From: Benincasa hispida
Lineage: Eukaryota > Streptophyta > Magnoliopsida > Cucurbitales > Cucurbitaceae
DNA: 64,000 bases
Assembly: GCF_009727055.1 (NCBI RefSeq)
Contig: NC_052359.1
Coordinates: forward strand, 17,484,685 to 17,548,684
Direction of reading: 5' to 3'
A program made the translations under genes and the position numbers. Below, in pieces: positions 46,889 through 58,457 of this stretch. The notes under the pieces are model-generated. The model did not search any database, was not told the origin of the DNA, and saw nothing but the letters and a program-made list of their open reading frames with translations. Numbering within the stretch: position 1 is the stretch's first letter; each line of letters opens with the position of its first letter.

Positions 46889-47500
46889 TCATCAGTAAAA
46901 CTGATAAAATACTCATAGCCACCTCGGGCTCGCACATTCATAGGACCATAAAGGTTAGAATGTATTAACTCAAGAGGCTCCTTGGCTTTAAAACGTTTTC
47001 CAGTAAAAGGTCGTTTAGTCATCTTACCTTCAAGGCAAGATTCGCACACAGGTGAAGAATTTTCTTCTAGCTCACTTAGAGGTCCATTCTTCACCAATCT
47101 CTCAATCCGATTGAGATTGATGTGCCCTAAATGTAGATGCCAAAGTTGAGCATTTTCTTTTGGAGAAATTCGTTGACGTTTTGATTGAGTTACGGAAGCT
47201 CTGAACATTTCAATATTATGAAGGGAATTAATGGCTAACGGCCTTAGCACATATAAATTTGATTCCAGATTAGCTGTGCAAATAAAGACACCATCTTTAT
47301 GAATAAACGATTTACTCAATTCGAAAGAAATAGTGTATTTACTTTGCAATAAGCACTTTATAGAAGTAAGGTTCCTTTTTAGTTCAAGAACAATATATAC
47401 ATCTTTTAAATTGAGAAACCTATTCTGTAAAGTCGACTGGATCCCTCCCTCTGCCACAGCTGAGATGACGTGCCTGGTGCCTATTCGCATCGTCATCTCA
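46889..47500 (-). pseudogene. Copia-2 integrase N-terminus and pre-integrase region
   Basis: An open minus frame of over 200 codons (47496 to the insertion edge) has DVYIVLELKRNLTSIKCL and FICTANLESNLYVLRPL in the pre-integrase region. The HHCC finger follows (LWHLHLGHINLNRIERL, CESCLEGKMTKRPF), then the core start ELIHSNLYGPMNVRARGGYEYF to the first catalytic Asp region. It stops at the solo LTR at 46883 and continues at 33994. Confidence 0.92.
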
Positions 47501-47950
47501 CCAGCCTCCAGCTGTTGCCAGGATCTAATCCTCTGAAAAGAAGAACAAACATGGTTAGTTGCGCATGAATCAATTATCCAGGCAAAATCATCATTTTCTA
47601 CTAAACAAGTTTCAAGTACAAGTAAATCATATTTACCTTTATCCGCCTTGGCCTTAGCCTTGGCTTCTTTCTTCTCCTTCAGACACCGAGGATAGTTCCT
47701 CTTCCAATTTTAATCTTTATTGCAATGGAAACACTTTCTCTTAGCAACCGGTGGACGTCTCCTCGGGGTGACAGGCGGTGGGTTAGCAGGTGCCTTCCCT
47801 TTTCCCTTATCACCCTTCTTCTTCTTCCCCTTTTCAGAGTTAGAAGTAGAAGGTGCAAACTTCATTCCTGAGGTCGAACCTCTATGGAACGTCCTTGAGG
47901 ATGTAGCAACATTTGCCTCACCCTTCTGCCTCTCCTTACTTTTCAGTAAA
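47501..47950 (-). pseudogene. Copia-2 protease site and zinc knuckle
   Basis: Near 47535-47580 the minus strand reads WIIDSCATNHVC; the triad DSG has become DSC. Near 47693-47735 the knuckle starts CFHCNKD and then meets a TAA, with Asn at the His position and Tyr at the last Cys position. A Lys/Pro-rich linker (GKGKAPANPPPVTPRRRPP) precedes it at about 47750-47810. These changes make both motifs inactive. Confidence 0.85.
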
Positions 47951-48515
47951 CATTAGTATATTTGCAACTCGTTGAGGAGAGTTGTAAGGTTATATTTCAC
48001 TTTGTTAAGAATCACATTGCTAACAAAGTGCAGGAAGCTCTCCGGTAAAGAATGCAAGATTATGCTAACCTGGCTGCCCTCATCGATGGTAGACCCATTG
48101 AAATGGACCATCATGTTTAGCACAAGTTCACAAATAGAGGTGCCTTCTTGCATTTATAGTTGAATATATATTTAAGAGCCTCATGCATAAGCTGTTCAGA
48201 CGGTTGTCCAAACATCCCCAGCAGGGACTCTATGATCTCACAAGCTCAGACCATAGGCTCATGCTTCTTGTCCAAGACGTCAGAAAGACTTGCCAAGATA
48301 TAGGCTCGGGCCTTCTCATTCGCCCTTGTCCATCGCTCGTATGCCTCCCGAAAATTTCGAGCAGCATTTGGAGCTAGAATAGAAGAACAAGCCTCCATGA
48401 GAGCGAACATGAGATCCTCGATGATTAGGATCATTGTGATCATATGTTTCCATGTTGAAAAATTGTCGCTAGTCAATTTTTCGGCACTTAACAAAGGCAA
48501 TGTGCTTGTTGCCAT
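47951..48515 (-). pseudogene. Copia-2 gag (capsid region)
   Basis: The likely start is MATSTLPLLSAEKL at 48515; the open frame extends 65 codons further upstream, but that part has no gag character. Capsid: NFSTWKHMITMILIIEDL, RWTRANEKARAYILASL. After a frameshift near 48150-48250 the frame at 48153-47953 has LVLNMMVHFNGSTIDEGSQV and LPESFLHFVSNVILNK, typical for the second half of plant copia Gag. Confidence 0.9.
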
Positions 48516-49007
48516 TTGAAAAAGTTGTTGAAAATACGAACAAATCTTGATTAGTTTTGCTAAACCACGTTTAAACCAATTTGTTTTGCAAAACAGTTTC
48601 AAGTACCCTAAGCTATAGACTTCTATTTTGTAATGATGCACCAGTAAGTCAGGACAAACGCCACCGGTGGGGTGATCAGTTGCCCCTTCACTGGGATGAG
48701 ACATTTCCAACCATTAGGCAAAACCAACTCATGGAACTGAACCTAACAGCCACCATTTTTTGGTCCACAATTGTTAACATTTAACTATTCCGTGTATGTG
48801 TAACCCCTTGTTTTCGGTGCCAGAGTCCCGCCCTAATGCGCTTACCATAGGGAAAAGACAGATTAGGACAAGAGACTAAGTTACACTATCCTCTTATAGG
48901 AGATCAAATAAAGAAACGCGCAAAACTGCCATCCTTTAGGGGGACACTCCCAGGGTGTCTCGAGGCGATGCGCAGTAACGTTATTCAACCTAACGAGGGA
49001 GATCGAG

Positions 49008-49208
49008 GGATATGTTGTCGCACTTCCCGCTCCCACTTACTATGAACATTCTCTCCATCCACCTTGATATTGACTACCCAAACACCTGTCTCTTATACAC
49101 ATCTAGATGTGTATAAGAGACAGCCGCAGGACATGTTGTCGCACTTCCCGCTCCCACTTACTATGAACATTCTCTCCATCCACCTTGATATTGACCTACC
49201 CAAACACC
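49008..49208. other. Complete mate-pair junction adapter with duplicated 78-bp flanks
   Basis: 49086-49123 is the full 38-bp Nextera mate-pair junction adapter (CTGTCTCTTATACACATCT followed by its reverse complement). The 78 bp before it (49008-49085) recur after it (49129-49208) with a few differences. The ORF translated through it contains SYTHLDVYKRQ, a known adapter-derived peptide in protein databases. Confidence 0.97.
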
Positions 49209-50289
49209 ATCCGTTGCGGGGACATGCCATAGGTGCCACAAGGTCGAGGATAGATCTCACGGTGTGGACTATTTAGGAGAAAGGTTAAAGATGTAAGTGT
49301 AGCATCTTATGCCCCAAGTACCTCCCACTGAATGTTCTACCTAGGGATTCATTAACCTAGACAATCCGACTATTGATTTTAGTCTAAGTCATCTTTTTAA
49401 ACTCTGCTCATAAACAACGTTTTTTTATGAAATATAAACAATTCAAGTAGTCACATTTAAACACTTTAATGGACTGTTCTTAACTTGCATGCATGCATCA
49501 AATCTATCTAATTCACCTTTCCAAGTAAGTTCCCAGGTAGAGGTGTTACGTTTCCGTCAACTTAAATACCCCAGCCTAGCCAGAACCCGCCTTAGACAAA
49601 AGGTCCCTTATAGATAGATTTGCTACACTTTAACCTTTTATTAGCCAATTCAATCCTATTAAATTGATTAAAAGATTAAAGCCTTAGGGTTGCTAATCAT
49701 ATTAGAACCGTGATCTTAGGTCTATGTGATCCAAAATTTAAACATTTTAAAACCATGAATTAAACCTAAGTGAGCATGCATGTCTTTCTTATTTCTTTTA
49801 GTTCTAATTTCTCTTTAACTTTAAAAAGAAACAACTAAAATCATTGCGCACAACTAGGCATTTATAACATTTATAAAATAACCTATGTGTCATGCATCAT
49901 GTAATGTCCAGTCATTACTATATAACTTTTATATAACGCGTAATAACCAAGCAAACATGCTTATATAATGTATAAATATAACTCTTATATTATATGATGC
50001 ATGAGCATGTTCTTTCATAATTAAAATCATGCTTCTCTAAATTATAACAATTACAATAAAAAGATGATGCATGACCATTTCATAACCTAAGGTGGGATTT
50101 ACTATATGTGCATACCATATGACATAGAAGACATACATCACATGTATTAAACAAATAGGTTAATGGACCGGGATGAGCCTTTAAACCTAAAAGAACGGGA
50201 ATGAAAAACCCTATCTATTACATTTTTCATCGAGCAAACTGGTTCACAGGCGAACCGGGTCTTCAACCGCCAGGAAGTCTCCATCGTGT

Positions 50290-50960
50290 AGTAATCTTTA
50301 GTAGGTAGACAATCGTTCAGCGCACACTATACGATAGGTTCATATGTAAATGATCGCATAGACGACGACGAGGCTGTGAAGCCTGATCGTCTATGTGATC
50401 GTGTAACGCGTGATGGCAGGTAAACTATTTACCTTGAATTACTAAGCAATAGTTTAGTCAGTTACTAAGTAATGAAGCTTGCTAACCTAAATGATCGTCT
50501 AGTGCACTTTAAACAATACGTGAGCATCTGATCGTTTAACCTAGCGTGCAACTTGGTCAACGATTTACCGTGTGATGCTAAGCGATCGTTTAGTCAGTTA
50601 CTAAGCAATGAAGCTTGCTGACCTAAACGATGGTCTAGCATGTGCGCACGTTAAGCGATCTGCCAGCATCTCAATGTTTACACGATGCGCGCAATTAAAC
50701 AATTTACCTTACGATGCTAAACGATCATTTAGTCATTTACTAAGCGATGAAGCTTGCTGACCTAAACAATCGTCTAGCATGCGTGTGCGTTAAACGATAC
50801 TCAGCGACCACGTGCTCGATCGTCTTCCCGATACGACCAACGCTTGATCTATACGCCATCGTTCAACAGATGCATTCAACCATGATCACGTACTCCTTCA
50901 TCTTTACGATGCGATGGACAGCGATCGTATAGACTTCTTCTGTACGATGCGATCAACCCT
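50290..50960. repeat. Degenerate GATCGTYTAG word array in the Copia-2 leader
   Basis: Variants of CGATCGTTTAG, GATCGTCTAG and ACGATCG recur many times. Longer units such as TTTAGTCANTTACTAAGC with GAAGCTTGCTNACCTAAA occur at about 50455, 50590 and 50730 (roughly 140-bp spacing). The core ACGATCGT is its own reverse complement. Similar words fill part of each family-C LTR. Confidence 0.75.
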
Positions 50961-51260
50961 TGATCGTCTCCTTCCTTAAAGAGCTGCAACCTTTGTCCAG
51001 AACATCGACGAACGACGCAAGACTTCAAACACTTTGAATACAGACTCGATTACGATTATATATGCCCAAAAACGCAGGAGCCTTTACATACAACCGCAAA
51101 TGTAAAAGGAATTTAAACAAACCGAGGTAATTCATCCCGAAAACATCCATTAATCCAGCACATCCACAGCAGAGTTAACATTTAAAACAGCATAGAAATG
51201 CACCCACCACGAATGTTAACGTTATTTCGTTGCAACAAATGAAATCAAAGTATCAGAAAC

Positions 51261-51275
51261 CTGGCTCTGATACCA
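51261..51275 (-). other. Primer binding site (initiator Met tRNA), Copia-2
   Basis: CTGGCTCTGATACCA equals the 3' end of plant initiator Met-tRNA as I know it, two bases from the LTR edge at 51278. Confidence 0.92.
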
Positions 51276-51277
51276 AT

Positions 51278-53337
51278 TGAAGGATCTCAAAATGAGAATT
51301 CCATGAGCGGGTTTAGATCACTCCGATTTTCACAGTGACCCGAATATAAACAATATACATTCTAAATTAGCAGTTATGCATAATAAATCTCAACAACAGC
51401 ATGCTCAGTATACAATAAAGCATAGAGAAGGGGTTCATTACCAGAGGAAGATGATCTTCGAATATATAAACCCACAGCAGCAGAAGAACTCCACCAATCT
51501 ACCAGCACCCCAGCGAGTCTCTCGTCTGATACTGCATGATCCGAACGTACACGAACAAGGAGTTGGGGACAACACCACCTATAGGGAGACCCAGGTATCC
51601 TCGGCGTCAAAAACCCAGAGAGTGGGCTCTGGTGAGTTTGGTAGAAGACGGAGGAGAAGAAATCATGTAGATGACAAGCGCGCACGAGAAGAACTTCGCT
51701 ATCCCAGATGTTTATCGTATAGTAAAACTACATGATCGTTTAGGAAAAATGGACGATCGTTTAGGAAACTTGTACACGATCGTTTAGGGAACGCGCGAGT
51801 TAGATGATCGTTTAGACGACTGAGAATCTTTCGTATAGGCTCTCGGTGATCAGTCTTTCACGATCTCTTTAGGGCGCAGGCTATCTTTTGCACGACTTAA
51901 TTGTTCCAAAAATTGAAAACGATTTTCAACTTGTATCCCGCCGGTTACCTTAACCCTTACGGCCCATGTTCTCACTTACAAACGGTGAAAATTGGTTAAT
52001 TATTAAATAATTAATCAATTAATTTATTTAATAAATATAATCATATTATATTTATATCCTATAGTTTGATATCATATATCTACTATAGTATTTTTCCTAT
52101 ATTTGATATACATCACATTTATATCTAATTTCCTCCAAAATAATGTATATCTTACATTTAGCCAATTATATCATATATAATTAGCCATTCCAATTATATC
52201 ATATACAATTGTACTTTCTCTTGTCAATTTGAGCATTTCAAATTAACCCAAACACTGGTTCTCGACTTTATCCAAGCTACCCAAGTGACCTAATGGACCT
52301 GTGGCTCAAAGCTCTAATGGTACGTGATTAGTTGACTAAACTCTTTAGCCACGAGATTCACCATCCGTTAACTATCAATGATTCCACTAAAGACCAACAG
52401 TTGAACTCTTCTTACCACATAAATATTTCTGTGTCCATTGGATATAATCAATCATGAGTACGATGAACCTTCACAGATGCTTGTAAGTATAGTTGGGCCA
52501 ATTTACTGTTTTGCCCCTGTAGTTACGTCTCACTCCTTAAGTACAACTGATTCCTCTAATGAACAATACAACATAGTCCAACTATGTGTGAACACCTCTT
52601 AGGCCAGGAGAAGGTGTGTGGTGCCACATCATTCAAGCCCCAGAATTAGCCCTTAAAGGAGCCATCTATCTACTTACCCCTGCCTCGGGAAGGAGTGAAT
52701 TCCATCTTGTGTATCTGAGTTCCCAGCTCCCAAATTAGACGAATCCCCAAAATGGTAGGTTTGAATCGACGAACTGGCCACTCGCACCCATACAAATCAA
52801 AGGACCGCCCTCAATGCAGGAGTTCCCAACTCACTCAGGATTGAGGTCATGTTACCTATGGTCATCCTAGTGAAGTGAAGTCCCTGTCATGAACGGTGTT
52901 ATATAACGAGACGTTAACACTTCATGGTCAGGTCTTATACAAACTCTTTGTATAGGATGCCCCCGCTCGCATGTCTCTAACACGAATTATTAGGATCAGA
53001 CCATCTATGACAAGTCACAACACTTGTGACCATTCCACAAAGCGGGCCATGTTCGTAGCATTTCCAGGATAAGGTTTCCCTCCTTTATCCATATACTACA
53101 GACCATTTTGGTTATCACTCAAGACATGATCCACTTGTATGTCACTATATACATGCTTGAGTCACAAATAGATAACCAGGGATTTTATGTTTATTGGTTT
53201 ATGGTAAAGCAACTAAAACAAGTAAATGAGCAAAACAGAAAGTTGTGAAGTAAATATCATATATTAACAATCATAGATGTTCGTATGTATTGTTTACAAA
53301 CTACAAGACACGAGACTTTAAGGCATCAACCCCAACA
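51278..53337 (-). repeat. Copia-2 5' LTR (family C)
   Basis: 2060 bp, TGAAGGATCTC...ACCCCAACA, matching 29497-31560 throughout. It is flanked by the primer site on the left and TGTGT on the right. ORFs at 51374-51735 are LTR translations. Confidence 0.93.
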
Positions 53338-54700
53338 TGTGTACCCATCAAGGAAGCAAAAATAATCAATCCCCGCTAAGTTGTCGAGCATTTATCAATA
53401 AAGGGTAGGAGGAATGATCTTTCTTTCTCGTCGCGTTGAGTTTCTTGTAATCCATACAAATCTGCCAACCCGTGACGGTTCTCATGGGGATCAATTTGTT
53501 GTTTGCGTTAGGAACCACTGTCATCCCACCCTTTTTGGGAATGCATTACACGAGGCTGACCCAAGTGCTATCTGCAATGGGGTAGATAATGTCGACATCT
53601 AACCATTTGATGATTTATTTTTTAACAACCTATTTCATCGCCAGGGTTCAATCTGTGTTGAGGTTCTATTGAGCCCTTTTGATTTTCTTCAAGCTGGATT
53701 TGATGCATGCAATACGTTGGGCTAATACCTCTGATGTCTGCTAGCGTCCATCTGATCGCTCTAATATATTTTTCTAAAATATTATTCAAAACAATTTCTT
53801 TTTCTTCAGGTAACGTAGAGGATATGATGACTGGTAAGGTTTCATTCTGGCCGAGAAATACGTACTTCAAGTGGGTTGGTAGAGTTTTTAGTTTTTGTGT
53901 AGGTGGTTGCTCTAAAGAGGGCTTATATGCTTTTCTTTCTTCATCCAAATTTAGCATTTCATCATTCTTCAACATCTTTGTTATCGCATGGAAAGTCTCA
54001 ATGGATGCTATAGCATCCTCTCTTTCTTCATTATCTTCCTCGGATTCCCAATTTCCAACGCAAGTTTGTTCATCATCGGAATCAGATAAGCCATCCTCAT
54101 TTGGGAACTTCATTTCCTTGATAATATTGAACATGAGCTTCTTTCCATTGACGCTCATTGTCATTTCTCCTTTATGCACATCTATTTGAGCACGACCAGT
54201 AGACAAGAATGGTCGTCCCAATATGATTGGAACAACTTTATCTACCTTATAATATAAGATAATGAAGTCTACAGGTAGGATGAATTTATCTATTGTTACC
54301 AAGACATCCTTTAATTTCCCTTGAAGGTGCACCAAGGATCTATCGGCGAGTTCAAGAGTCAACATTGTCGGTGTTAGCTGTCCAACATACAATCTTTTGA
54401 AAATTGAAAGGGGCATTAAGTTTATGCTTACCCCGAGATCGTATAATGCTTGGCCAATATATATTTCTTCTATTGAGCAGGGTACTGTGAAACTGCTTGG
54501 GTCACGCATCCTTGGTGGAATTATAGTGTTGTATTCTTGTGTCAATGCCACTGTGGCGAATCTTCCCGTGCTTCTCTTCTTCAAGACGATGTTCTTCAAA
54601 ATTTTCACATACACAGGCATCTGCTCTATCGCTTCTATGAACGGAATATTGATGTGCAATTGTTTCAATATTTCCAAGAAGTGTTGATACTTGCCTCATC
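53338..54700 (-). pseudogene. Gypsy-A protease and N-terminal half of RT
   Basis: A 351-codon open frame (54677-53622) starts MEILKQLHINIPFIEAIEQM. Protease occupies about residues 60-190, with ALYDLGVSINLMPL at the active site (DLG near residue 80) and IILGRPFLSTGRAQIDVHKG. An acidic linker follows (residues 200-250). RT then begins: WTLADIRGISPTYCMHQIQL. After a frameshift near 53640 the RT continues (TVTGWQICMDYKKLN) to the LDGY motif at the Copia-2 insertion point. The second half is at 29496. Confidence 0.92.
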
Positions 54701-56350
54701 GTTATGTTTCTTTTTCAATCTTTGAGGAAATGGAGGTAGTTGTACTTCCAGTGTTTCATGGTTTGGAGGCTTAGAGGTGATCGTATCTTCTGGTTCCTTA
54801 GTTGTCTTGGACTTCTTTGATTCAGTATGCGATAGAGCCTTCTTTGATTCAATCACAGGTTGCTCATTTGATCCAGTCTTGTGAGGCTCCTTTATGGCTT
54901 CTATCGCCTTCTTTCCACTCTTTAAGGTGACTGCTTGACAATGTTCTTTCCCGACATTCCCTGGATTACGTGGAAGCTCAGTTGAGCTAGGCAATGTCCC
55001 TTAGGGTCTGTTCTTTAGCTCTCCCACAATTTGTCCCATTTGAATTTCCAAATTGCAGATGGATGTAGCTTGGTTTTGAAGGACGGGTTCATTCTTTTCG
55101 ATGTATGGGAGGACGATCCTCCATCGAGACAAAGAAAAGATCATCGATGATCAGTATAGTATTGATTGTGTTTTTTTGACTAGCATAATTTTCTCCAATT
55201 AACTTATCTGTGGCTAGTAAACTTAAAGTAGCGGTAGCCCTTTAAAGAATTTGCTAAAAAGAACAAACTATTTTAGTCTACTTGTATTAAACCACTAAAG
55301 AAAATATTCCTTCAATAAGTTCTCCAGGGATGATGAGGATGGTGGTTGAGAAATGCTAGCTTGCTGTTGTCCATTAAATCTCTGAAAGAACCCTGGCGGT
55401 CCCTCTCTCTGAGCCACAGGTTGACTACTTTGCTGTTGGTTGTTCTTCCAAGAAAAACTGGGGTGATTTCACCACCCTTGGTTGTAAGTGTTTGAATAAT
55501 GATTGTTCTTGACAAAGTAAACTTATTGAGGATTTCGTGGGCATTCCTCAAAAGAATGTGATTCTTCACATAAGACACAACTGGTGCTTGTTTGCTCACA
55601 TTCACTTGCCCATTTCGAGCTCTTGAATTGTTTTTTTTATGGCTTGGAGCAAGTTTATCATCGCATTCATCTGATTTTGTAATGATGAGATGGCACCATT
55701 ACTTGAATTACCTTCTCTGGGCTTCGTTATTTGATCATTTTCTTGCCAATCTACATGGTTTTTTGAGATGCAATCAAGAATATTCTTTGCTTCATCATAT
55801 GTTTTGTCCAGAAGACCTCCTGCTGCTCCCACATTGACAACTGTCTACGATGCAGAGTTAAGTCCATGATAGAAAATCGTCATTTGGAGGCAATCGGGTA
55901 ATCCATTGTGTGGGCAATCACGTACTAGCCTTTTGAATCTCGCCCATGCGTCACTGATGATTCATCTTCTTCTTGTTCAAAATTGGTGATCAATTTCCTC
56001 CTTTTGGCATTTTTTGTGGGAGGGAAATACTTTTCATAAATTTCCCCACAACTTGTTCCCATGACGTTATCTCTCTTGGTTCGAGAGAATATGTCCATTT
56101 CCTTGCTTTATCGCATAGTGAAAATGGAAATAGCATGAGTCAAACCTCTTTTGGGAAATATTAGGGAACGCAAAAGTGTTGCAAATTTCAATGATGCTTC
56201 ATAGATGGGAATGTGGATCTTCACCACGCCGTCCTCTAAACTGTCCCGCTATTTGCATCATTTGTAACATTACTAGCTTCATTTTGACCTTGATCCATCC
56301 AATGCTGGTCTCATGATTCATGGGGAGAAATCATACAAATTTTGTGACGC
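54701..56350 (-). pseudogene. Gypsy-A gag, interrupted by copia-like filler
   Basis: Capsid region at about 56310-55860: LYDFSP, GEDPHSHL, REITSWEQVVGKF and FPPTKNAKRRKLITNFEQ in shifting frames. Then GGLLDKTYDEAKNILDCISKNHVDW (55832-55602), the knuckle CVLCEESHSFEEC near 55540-55580, and the spacer YIEKNEPVLQNQ with LPRNPGNVGKEHCQAVTLKSG (54994-54665). A piece of about 190 bp at 55130-55318 does not belong. Multiple stops make it a pseudogene. Confidence 0.88.
55130..55318 (-). other. Copia gag fragment inside gypsy gag
   Basis: The minus strand of this stretch resembles the start of copia gag (LLAT-K--GENYA then INTILIIDDL in shifting frames), like 3740-3850 and 48400-48515. Gypsy gag reads on both sides. 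It has no LTR or duplication, so it looks like filler DNA from break repair or a small recombination product. Confidence 0.5.
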
Positions 56351-56655
56351 ATAGTCCTAGATGGGTCTATTGTGATCATTTGCCAGTAGGATGGGATTTT
56401 CCAGCATGCTGTTTTCATTTGTTACTCGTTCTTCAGGTTGTTCAGCCATTCTACGAGCTCTTCCTTGTCGTTTACGTCTGTTTCTCTACCTTATGCGAAG
56501 GGTTCTTTCAATCTTTGGGTCATACTCGAGCTCAGAAGTATTTCCTTCGCTCATATGACACTTGCTTCTTCGTTCACAAGTGGAATGGCAATACTCCAAA
56601 AGTCGAAAGCTCCAAAGATCAAAGAGGTTTGATGTTAGCGCAATCTATACCGTAA
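56351..56655 (-). other. Gypsy-A leader and gag start
   Basis: Between the first recognised capsid block and the primer site. The short ORFs here are antisense to this region. It probably holds the gag N-terminus, but no motif was recognised. Confidence 0.45.
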
Positions 56656-56673
56656 TCCCCAACAACGGCACCA
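56656..56673 (-). other. Primer binding site (Asp tRNA), Gypsy-A
   Basis: TCCCCAACAACGGCACCA, three mismatches from the plant Asp-tRNA 3' end, six bases from the LTR start TGATGCGG at 56680. Confidence 0.8.
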
Positions 56674-56679
56674 AAAACT

Positions 56680-56813
56680 TGATGCGGTGATTTATAATCC
56701 GATAAGAGGGTGTATGGAGGTGATGATTATGCAAGTTTTCCTAACAAAGCCTAAGTATAAGCCTTGTTAGGTCCTGGTAAGTCTAGGGTCGAACACGGGG
56801 ATTACTCAAACAG
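56680..56813 (-). repeat. Gypsy-A 5' LTR, inner end
   Basis: 134 bp of LTR between the primer site and the ATATG target copy (56814-56818) of Gypsy-F. The remainder continues at 63638. Confidence 0.75.
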
Positions 56814-56818
56814 ATATG

Positions 56819-58457
56819 TGATGCGCTATTTTATTAGGTGGAATATGGATGATATGCATTGATGGAATTGCATTGTGCACTCAAGTTTCCCCAGCAGAAT
56901 TCAAGTGTAAATTCTGCAAAGTTTTCTGTTAAGTCCAGGGTCGATCACAAGGACTTGTGAAAATAGTTTGCGTTGATAATTTTCTTATGAAAACTTTGCG
57001 GTAACGGGTAAAAATAAAGAAGGTGTTGGTTGGTTTGATTGGGTTGATTGAAAATAAATAAAATGCGGCGGAGTTTGAAAAGAGTTAGTAAACGGGAAAT
57101 GCGATGAATATGCAGTGAACGGGCTAAGAAAGGTTTCGGCTAACACTCCCTAGAATGCGTTCATACTTGCGATCATGCAACATGCATACAACAGTAAACC
57201 ACCTCTCAGCGCAAATACCACGGCTTCTAAGGCGAGAATACATGTGATAATTATGCGATAAGTCTACAGGGTTTACACATAAACCTCTATTCCTATTTAT
57301 GCGATGACAAGATGACATCCACACAAATATGCGACCACATATTATCATTCCTATTCCTAGGATTCATGCGATGCAAGTTGACAAACAGAGCTTATCTCTA
57401 AATCCCTATCTCTTACTTATGCCAATATAATCTTGCTCTCTCGAGTCTAGATTCTAACCTAGCTCTCTCGAGTCATTAGGTTCTTTCTTTAGACTCTCTC
57501 TCGAGTAGCTCTAAAGGGGTGTTGGGCACAACATAAAACAAGACAATCGCAAGCAGTGAACTTCCTAGGTCATGTTAGCCTAGTTCTTCTCAACCCATTC
57601 AACTAACTTAGTTACTCATGCGTATTATGAGAGTGAGCAGATGAATAAATAGAACTTCTATTGAATAAATATGAAGATGAAGTACAAATATCAATGCAAG
57701 TAAAGTAAAGTGCCTAGTAGAAATTTCTTTCTGCCAGGCGATTACAATGTTCTACTCGTGCTCTAAAGATATTTCTCGCTCTCGCGAGAGTCGGCCCACT
57801 CTCTGCCCTTACGCCCCAAGTTTATCTCTCGAGTTGCCTTGGGCTATCTCCGGTGTCACCGCTCTTCTCTTACTCTGCCTTAAAAATGAAAAGAAAACTA
57901 TGAACTGAATGTAAGTCGATCTACTAGTTAACTTGTTCAACCCCTTTCTGAAGAATGCACTTGGTATTTGTAGAGCATCCATGGTGAAAGGCGGCTTCTC
58001 TCTCCTGGTTGTACAGATGGGACAGCTTTAATTCCTTACTGATGCGTCGGATGATTGTGATCGATAAACCTGTTTGTACTTTGAGACCGTTATCGGCTGT
58101 CAACTTAATTTGGATCTGACTGTCATCAGCTTTCTATCTCATCGCTCTTAATTGGCCTTTCACCAGATGTGTCCACCATGTTGCGCTAACCAAGTTGCAG
58201 TGATTCTTCTTGGGCGAATTTTTGCGAGCGCGATCAACACAAAGTCTTGTGGTGAAGTTGCACTCGACCGATGAATTCCTATGATTGCAATCTTTGCACT
58301 GCGTTAACGCATATTCTGTACAAAAAAAATACAAAAATCAATAGTTTCAATGATAGATTTTATGCCTAATGGACGCAATTTATCATTTTTCATCAACGCA
58401 ATCCAACATTGTTTAATAACTTAGCACTATGATAACGTGCATTTTCGCCCCTTATCA
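56819..58457 (-). repeat. Gypsy-F 3' LTR (type D)
   Basis: 1639 bp; plus-strand edges TGATGCGCTA and CCCTTATCA. It lies next to the degraded polypurine tract (CACAACCCTAAATTT, 58456-58470, overlapping the LTR end by two bases). Confidence 0.88.

Larger units (their letters stand above)
48516..51260 (-). other. Copia-2 5' leader, about 2.7 kb, noncoding
   Basis: No coding domain between gag and primer site. Contents: an adapter artefact with duplicated flank (49008-49208), AT-rich sequence (49400-50150), and a word array (50290-50960). Parts match the Copia-1 leader, so the long leader is a lineage trait rather than an insertion. Confidence 0.7.
29497..53337 (-). mobile_element. Copia-2: near-complete Ty1/copia element split by a 12.9-kb nested insertion
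   Basis: Both LTRs (29497-31560 and 51278-53337), the primer site, leader, gag, protease, integrase (in two parts), RT, RNase H and doubled polypurine tract are present in copia order on the minus strand. Flanks are TATGT (29492-29496) and TGTGT (53338-53342), a 5-bp duplication with one mismatch, placed so that Gypsy-A RT is continuous across it. Without the insertion the element is about 10.95 kb. The 2-kb LTRs and the TGTTGGG start suggest the Angela/TAR side of copia, tentatively. Confidence 0.9.

Noticed and set aside
49064..49276. ORF containing SYTHLDVYKRQ
   Set aside because: Translation of a sequencing adapter.
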